Part shown: piece after piece, positions 58,668 to 64,000 of the stretch
How the letters are laid out: each line of letters starts with the position of its first letter
Position numbering within the stretch: the first letter of the stretch is position 1
Assembly (NCBI GenBank): GCA_026260175.1
Contig: JAKCWW010000308.1
Location: 6,853-70,852 of the forward strand
Source of the DNA: Reticulitermes lucifugus
Taxonomy: Eukaryota > Arthropoda > Insecta > Blattodea > Rhinotermitidae
Length of the DNA: 64,000 bases
Reading direction: 5' to 3'
The notes under the pieces: generated by a model
What the model was told of the DNA's origin: nothing
Database searches by the model: none
The model's input: only the letters and a program-made list of their open reading frames with translations
Made by a program: the position numbers and the translations under genes

Positions 58668-59140
58668 GTGTTCGAGAACAGAGTTCTAAAGGGAATCTTT
58701 AAATCTCAGAGGAAGGCAGTGAATGGAGACTGAAGAAAACTGCCTAATGAGGAGCTTCGTGATATGTACTCTTCGTTAAATATATCTAGTGTGATCAAAT
58801 TAAGGAGAATTTCGCGGGCGGGGCATGTGAATCCTATGGAAGGGTGGAGAAACACGTGTAGGAATTTGGTGGGAAACCTGCAAGAAAGATAAGTGAGGAG
58901 TGAGAAGTGAGGTTACACTGAAGACACAGGCGTAAATGGGAAGATAATATTAAAGCGGTGGATATTAAAGAGATAGCATGGGAGACTGAAGGCTTAATTC
59001 AGATGCTAGCCTACAGAAAAGGGACCAGTGGCTGGATCTTTTAAACATGGTAATAAATATTCAGGTTCCATAAATTTCGGGAAATTTCTTAGCTAGCTGA
59101 GCAACTGTTAAGAGGGACACTTCTCCACGGAGATTCACCG
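58668..59140 (+). pseudogene. Jockey/CR1-like retrotransposon ORF2 C-terminus and 3' end
   Basis: The C-terminal part of a non-LTR retrotransposon reverse-transcriptase protein. In the first frame: VFENRVLKGIFKSQRKAVNG, a stop, RKLPNEELRDMYSSLNISSV, IKLRRISRAGHVNPMEGWRN and LVGNLQER. This matches the insect pattern FENRVLRRIFGPKR, W-R-K-L-H-N-E-E-L, RRMRWAGHVARMG and LVGKPEG. After frame changes come RHRRKWEDNIKAVDIKEIAW (about 58925) and KRDQWLDLLNMVINIQVP (about 59020), the family's C-terminal end. The 3' non-coding part shares its words with 56370-56440. It has no catalytic RT motifs and several stops, so it is a 5'-truncated dead copy, as is usual for these elements. Confidence 0.8.
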
Positions 59141-59770
59141 TTCTTTTATATCATTATATCTATTATGGCTATTTGCATTAGCCCCGAGTGCACGGCAACA
59201 ATCTTACCGAGTGTACCAAAACTCTCCCATAATAAAGTTCAGCTATGTACGCACGAAAACAGCACCAATACTTATAAAAAACCAAATATAATTTTCAGTC
59301 AACAAAAACTTATTTCATTAATAAATATTGTTATATTCATTGGCTGCATGTTCCGTTGTATGCAAAAACACCCTCAGGTGTTCAACATCAAATAAGTGAA
59401 AGTAAACATCAAAGTGTCTTTTATGACCAGTGGTAATTATTTGCTATGATTTAAGCTAACGAAACTGTGTAATTACACACAGCTAACTCTGACAGCTTTT
59501 GGGATGAAAAATAATAATACTTTTTAAAAATTACACTACCACGTTTTCGTTCAGCCTGTCTGCTACATAGAACTCCTGCTTCGCGAGAAAATAACACACC
59601 GGTGACGGCACAGCCGTGCTAACATTATCGATACAAGGCAGTGACGTCACAGCCACGAGTTATCATGATTACGATAACGCTTGGCATCGATACATACCGT
59701 ACGTCTGTAATTAACAGAACATTTCATTCCATTGTTTCCGAATTATTTTTTACAATGTTATTTGAGTAAT
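59141..59770. other. Unassigned DNA
   Basis: Nothing recognised. GTGACGGCACAGCC (59602) and GTGACGTCACAGCC (59642) are two similar words 40 bp apart. Confidence 0.4.
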
Positions 59771-59777
59771 TACGTTT

Positions 59778-59924
59778 CATTGAAATATGAAAGTGATGAT
59801 AACAGGTACGAAGCCTTTACTGCGATTGACATTTGGTGTTTTATTGTGTAAGCTTCACTGAAATATTAAATGATAATTATAACAAGTTAGGATACTTCGA
59901 TGAGATTGACACTTGGCGTTTTAT
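59778..59924. repeat. Two-copy diverged tandem repeat, ~78 bp
   Basis: CATTGAAATATGAAAGTGAT to GATTGACATTTGGTGTTTTA is followed by CACTGAAATATTAAATGATA to GATTGACACTTGGCGTTTTA. The offset is 78 bp with clear divergence between the copies. Confidence 0.65.
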
Positions 59925-60036
59925 ACTCCCATAAATCAGAGAAACTTCTGTGTCCAACTGTGTTTATCACCTATAACTTTGATGTTTTTTCATTACACGA
60001 ATTAAAGTCATTTTTGAAGGGTACACACACTAGTTC

Positions 60037-60296
60037 GCAGATCCCAGTGGCCACGCGGTCTAAGGCGCCGGTCTGCGGTCGCTCGCTTGCTGAGATTGTG
60101 GGTTCGAATCCCACTGGGAGCATAGATATCTGTCTCTAGTGAGTGTTGTGTGCTGTCAGGTAGAGGTTTCTGCGACGGGCTGATCACTCGTTCAGGGGAA
60201 TCCTACCGAGTGTGGTGTCTCACTGGGTGTGATCGCGAAGCCTCGACAGTGAGGAGGCCTAGGCCCACTAGGGCTGTCAAGTCATTGGGGAAAAAA
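60037..60296 (+). repeat. SINE-B, complete, with perfect 12-bp target duplication
   Basis: A 260-bp tRNA-derived SINE. The target duplication ACACACTAGTTC is perfect (60025-60036 and 60297-60308). The tRNA-like head is GCAGATCCCAGTGGCCACGC, GGTCTAAGGCGCC as box A region, and box B GGTTCGAATCCC near 60101. The body has GTGTTGTGTGCTGTCAGGTA, GGGCTGATCACTCGTTCAG, TCCTACCGAGTGTGG, TGGGTGTGATCGCGAAGCC and GGCCTAGGCCCACTAGGG. The tail is a short A7 run. Perfect duplications and good boxes mark it as recent. The 79-codon frame across it is an artefact. Confidence 0.9.
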
Positions 60297-60308
60297 ACAC
60301 ACTAGTTC

Positions 60309-60960
60309 ACAATTAACAGGTTAAATATATTTCTTATTTCAGTGCAGTTTATTTTAAGCAAACCTCTTTCCAAGTCTGAGCATTTTTACTACGTAGTATA
60401 ACAGATTATTCGAACACCAGCAATTTTAAAGCATTCTTACAAGCGCGTTTAAATTTGTTGCTGTTTGCAATGACGACAAGACAGAAAAATCATGAAGCTT
60501 ATGTGTTGCGTAATGACAAGCTAAGCAAGCCCTCTTTCAGTAGGACCACCTGCTGTTACTGTACAAAGTTTCAATACATGGAAGAAGGAACGAACCAACG
60601 TATTCCCCTCGTATATCGTGGGATTACCGTTATTATAAACCTATGGTACTGTGCGCTGGCCTTCAAAGACACTAAGACATTCTCAGCTGGTATTTCGGAT
60701 ATTGGCGTTCGATATTGATGGAAGCCGTGATTGGAGTCCGATACAGAGAAATTATACGCTAATTAAACCCCCAGGGTACTAATTAACATTTTAAAGCAAG
60801 GTGGTTATTACATCCATCACCAGGTTTAACATTAGAAATTCTGTATCATTCCAAAATATTGTATTTATGGGTCTCGAATGATTCTAACAATAAACAGAGA
60901 CTTTTCCCTTAAGCAGCATTAACATGTTAGTCGTTGTAATGGTGATGGTCTGTTTTCTAC
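60309..60960. other. Unassigned DNA
   Basis: An 87-codon frame at 60455-60718 has no recognised motif. ACAGAGACTTTTCCCTTAAG with CAGCATTAACATG near 60900 resembles the interior of the TTAA MITE and may be a remnant. Confidence 0.35.
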
Positions 60961-61042
60961 GACTTACCCTACAAAATATCGCACGAATGGAAGGCCTGTA
61001 CGACTTACCCTACAAAATATCGCACGAATGGAAGGCCTGTAC
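60961..61042. repeat. Perfect 41-bp tandem duplication
   Basis: Two identical 41-bp units (60961-61001 and 61002-61042), beginning GACTTACCCTACAAAATATC and ending AAGGCCTGTAC. No differences are seen between copies. This implies either a recent duplication or an assembly artefact. Confidence 0.9.
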
Positions 61043-61972
61043 CTGTCTGTTGAAGACACACGGAACACGTTTTGCTACAAAGCATGCTCCCAATGTTCAA
61101 GTTCCTTTCCGCATGTGTAAACTCATAATTTTTCCGCCGCTGACATGAAGATCCGACGAACAGTAACACAGCAATACACACAAAATCCTAACTGGGCTCC
61201 TCTGACAACACGATAAACGTCCCGCCTGTAGTTTGTTTCATCCCACACTCGTCAAAGCATGTCCTGCTTGACTGTCAATACAGCATTCCGAAATCTGTTT
61301 TCAAGTTCCTCTACGGAATTTTTAACTTACACATACATGCGGCAAACAACGTGAATATTGAAAACATGGGCTACAGTAAAACGTTTTCAATGTGTGTTCT
61401 CAAGGGACAATTAAGGTCCTCGAAACGTCCGCTAATCTTTATTCACCCCGTGTGCCCCAATCAGGAGGTTTGCACGGTCTGACCGTGAACACCGGTGCAT
61501 TAGTCAAGGGTAGATCGCTTAAGACATAAATGATCTGCAACTGTCGCAAACAAGTTTCTTCTCAGGATGCTGCACTCGGACGGTGTTCATTGTATGAGGC
61601 CTATTCGTTTTGATCTCTTCTGGACGTGAATAACTGGTGGAATGCATATAACCTGCATCCTTGATAAAATAATGACACTCGCAAACGCTATATAGAGTCT
61701 ATATTACAATTATGCTCATTATTCAAGTAATAAATAGGAGCATGTTCCTCTCACTCATCTCCCACTTAGCTTCCAATTGTAATCTCCCAAACAGTAACAG
61801 CTACTAGCCTTCAGTCTTGATCCAGACTTAAGAGGATGATCTAGCTGTTGCCAACCCTTACATCATAAGACTGTAGGTTCACAGACCTGCGAACTGGGGC
61901 GTAATTTCCGTGGTGGTTCGTAAAGCTTTTCCTTGATGACGGCGTCCGTTGGAGGGGTTCACACTCTACCTC
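61043..61972. other. Unassigned DNA
   Basis: TCCTCGAAACGTCCGC near 61417 recalls the FB-2 core, but no arms are seen. No gene recognised. Confidence 0.4.
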
Positions 61973-62096
61973 GAGTGTGTTCAGACTGTACCCTAGACTG
62001 TGTTCAGACCGTACTCCTGAACGTGTTCAGACTGTATCCACTGGTTTGTTCAGACTGTAACCCGAGTGTGTTCAGACAGTACCACGACTGTGTCTA
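61973..62096. repeat. Minisatellite, 23-bp unit, ~5 copies
   Basis: Units of the form GTGTTCAGACTGTACCC plus six variable bases. TCAG anchors fall at 61981, 62004, 62027, 62050 and 62072 (spacing 23, 23, 23, 22). Units differ mainly in the second half. The overlapping frame reads VCSDC, VQT and VFR repeats and is an artefact. Confidence 0.85.
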
Positions 62097-62284
62097 CGTC
62101 ACCAAAATCGGGTCTATACTAATTTTATGCTGACGTTGCTTTCTAACTACATACAATTACACTGGTTTGGCGACATCGCGTTTACATTACCAGGAATTGC
62201 TACTGATGTCATAATTGCGACTTAAGAATTATTACTACGCAATTTTCGATTCGGCCTAGCTCGCCACGTTTAGCCATCAAAGGC

Positions 62285-62510
62285 CATGCCATGGCTCAGG
62301 CGGTTAGTCGCTGTCCCTTACCGTGGAGATCCTGTTTCGGTCACGGGCCTGTACATGTTACCGTTTGTAGTAGACAAAATGGCACCGAGATAGAATTTTG
62401 TCCGACTTATTCTGTTTATGCTGTCAGTATCATTCTACCAATGCTCCGTAACCATCCTCAGCTGCTGCTCTTAGCAACAAAAATGGACGATATTTGGGAA
62501 CATTTAAATA
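62285..62510 (+). repeat. SINE-A copy
   Basis: Head GCCATGCCATGGCTCAGGCG with GTTAGTCGCTGTCCC, a weak box B (GTTTCGGTCACGG), GTTTGTAGTAGACAAAATGG, GCACCGAGATAGAATTTTGT and ATTCTACCAATGCTCCGTAA. The 3' end is indistinct. Confidence 0.65.
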
Positions 62511-62964
62511 AAGGAATGCTCTTCCGGAAACGGGAAGTATTGGAAAGAAAAGTACTTTTACATTTTTAGTATTTAAATTGTTAAAAGGTCTTATTAGTTA
62601 TTGTCCCCTTGCAAATTGAAATACACCTTGTATCCCACATACGATATGTGTAACCAATCATGGTGGAGACAGAGAAATGTAGGAAAATGTGTTTGTCATG
62701 TTACCTGTAGACTGAATGAAGTCTGTCTTTTATGCTCACATGGTATGTTGCTACAGCAATGCTATCGTTAATATTTTCTCTACCGATGTTTGCCCAGTTC
62801 ACCGGCCAAAACGATTCTGCTCACCACACATTTCTGCACAAAACAAACCGCCCTGCCCAGGCCGTTATAATGGCTCCCCACCGGTCCGCTTGCCGTCTCG
62901 TAACATACATACATGGTGAAGGTAAAGTTGTCCTTGTATTATATTAAGCACCAAGCCATCAACA
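62511..62964. other. Unassigned DNA
   Basis: Two overlapping frames at 62716-62947 in different phases have no motif. Confidence 0.4.
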
Positions 62965-63165
62965 TGTACGGGGTTGTGGAGGTATAATTTCAACTCAACA
63001 GATTCCCAACCCTAAACAATGGAGGGATGTGAGTGGCCACTATCACGGTCTGGCCGCTTTAAACCTCGAAAAGCAGCATTGGGTACCCACTGGTTAGGAG
63101 ACTAGCTGGCCCCTACAGCTGGCATGAATACTGAGAAGAAGAGAAAAATCACTGCCCCTACCTAC
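62965..63165 (-). repeat. SINE-C copy
   Basis: Plus-strand words GGGTTGTGGAGGTATAATTT, CACGGTCTGGCCGCTTTAAA, CATTGGGTACCCACTGGTTA, TAGCTGGCCCCTACAGCTGG and AGAAGAGAAAAATCACTGCC are in SINE-C order, minus orientation. The head is missing or unrecognisable. Confidence 0.6.
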
Positions 63166-63401
63166 CTACCCTGTCTATCTACTATTTTTACTGAGTTAAC
63201 CCGGCAACTATGCAAAACATTACATAATATGTATACAAGATACGCCTATTACAAGAACTTACTGTTGCACATCTGTGGAGATGTAACTCAAGACAGCGGG
63301 AAAGAATTTTAACGAATACATTCAAAGATTTTTCCACTCGTCAGCCTTGAGTTTTCACTTGTTACGCACAAGGGACGAGTGAATTTGTTGACCCTGATAA
63401 A

Positions 63402-63427
63402 CACAACAACAACAACAACAACAACAA
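63402..63427. repeat. (AAC)n microsatellite
   Basis: About eight ACA/ACAACA units in a row. Confidence 0.9.
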
Positions 63428-63479
63428 TAATATCTAATAGACTACACAATTCATCACTTTCCCAAAATTTTTTTTGGCG

Positions 63480-63600
63480 TTTTAACGCTGTGGTGATAGA
63501 GGTGGTTAGTCGCAGGCCCTCCTAAACCAGTCCACATGAGATCTGTGGTGCGGGAAGAGGCTTTGGGTTAAGCTTTTCCCGTGTCATTATCCTTGATTCT
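63480..63600 (+). repeat. SINE-A fragment
   Basis: GGTGATAGAGGTGGTTAGTC, GCAGGCCCTCC, CCACATGAGATCTGTGGTG and GAAGAGGCTTTGGG match the SINE-A head and first body part. Box B has been deleted. Confidence 0.5.
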
Positions 63601-63659
63601 TGTGCAATCATCGGCGAGGAAGAGCTAGAGGAATTTATAAATTAATAGTTATACAATTC

Positions 63660-63852
63660 CCTATCGGCCGCTCGCTTGCTGGGATTGTGGGTTCAAATCC
63701 CGCCAGGGGCACGGATATCAGTGTCTTGTGGGTGTTGCGTGTTTTCAGGTTGAGGTCTCTGCGCCGGTCTGATCACTCGTCCAGAGGTGTACCTGAGTGT
63801 GATCGTGAAGCCTTGAAAATAAGGAGGCCCTGGCCTGTTGCGGCATGGAAAA
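63660..63852 (+). repeat. SINE-B, 5'-truncated, with target duplication
   Basis: It begins inside the tRNA-like head (TCGGCCGCTCGCTTGCTGGG). Box B GGTTCAAATCCC is near 63691. The body has GTGTTGCGTGTTTTCAGGTT, GGTCTGATCACTCGTCCAGA, TGAGTGTGATCGTGAAGCC and GGAGGCCCTGGCC. The target duplication is AGTTATACAATTC (63647-63659) against AGTTATATAATTC (63853-63865), 12 of 13 identical. The truncation at the 5' end points to incomplete reverse transcription. Confidence 0.8.
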
Positions 63853-64000
63853 AGTTATATAATTCTGTGATCACACTTAGTGCAAAACTTCTGCTACTAC
63901 TGATTTTCAATGCCTCTAACTCGTATACGCAACGTTGATGCTTTAAAAATGTTTTATTTAAAACGGAGAGAGATGTACTAGTATATTCTATTCTTTCATC

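Noticed and set aside
60037-60120. A functional tRNA gene
   Set aside because: Head of a SINE-B with target duplications; acceptor and anticodon arms do not make a proper tRNA.
60455-60718. Possible exon or integrated viral fragment (87 codons)
   Set aside because: No recognisable viral or host domain; no supporting frame conservation or splice sites.

Overview
The window looks like repeat-rich, AT-rich, non-coding DNA from an animal nuclear genome. An insect is most likely, and a cockroach, termite or relative is possible. This rests on the repeat content: four families of tRNA-derived SINE-like repeats (called A-D here), jockey/CR1-like and RTE-like non-LTR retrotransposon debris, a decayed mariner-like transposase, TTAA-flanked MITEs and many fold-back elements. 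Exact species placement is inference. I found no intact protein-coding gene, no intact tRNA or rRNA gene, no CRISPR array and no operon-like layout. The open reading frames are short (142 codons at most) and are either shadows of repeats or unrecognised. The region reads as intergenic sequence or the inside of a long intron.

Layout. 0-9 kb: the edge of a tRNA-like SINE, a TTAA MITE, fold-back elements, one SINE-A, one SINE-C and a tetranucleotide microsatellite. 9-16 kb: a 35-bp minisatellite abutting an inverted 'GACA' element, then the best protein fossil, a frameshifted mariner-like DDE transposase (13785-14760). 16-30 kb: a second TTAA MITE, SINEs A, C and D, six fold-back elements (FB-2) and a second GACA element. 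30-35 kb: an FB-1 fold-back with a likely 12-bp target duplication and two elements built from ~141-bp tandem units. 38-46 kb: a SINE-B holding a 50-N assembly gap, SINE-C copies, a short jockey-like fragment and a decayed RTE-type endonuclease (45123-46110, minus). 46-54 kb: hairpin elements, and a GACA element split by a SINE-B. 55-64 kb: two jockey-like 3' ends, a textbook SINE-B with 12-bp target duplications, a perfect 41-bp tandem duplication, a 23-bp minisatellite and a cluster of SINE fragments.

The most interesting signal is a recurring pair of motifs, CTGANGA and GAAAC. They bracket a short hairpin whose sequence differs from copy to copy while the stem pairing is kept. The pair recurs in two otherwise different fold-back families (FB-1 with GAAACATGT, FB-2 with GAAACGTCG) and in a third small hairpin element at 46323-46432. 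It resembles the conserved core of hammerhead ribozymes, such as those described in Penelope-like elements. However, each copy has one extra base between CTGANGA and the stem, so I call it hammerhead-like and not a ribozyme.
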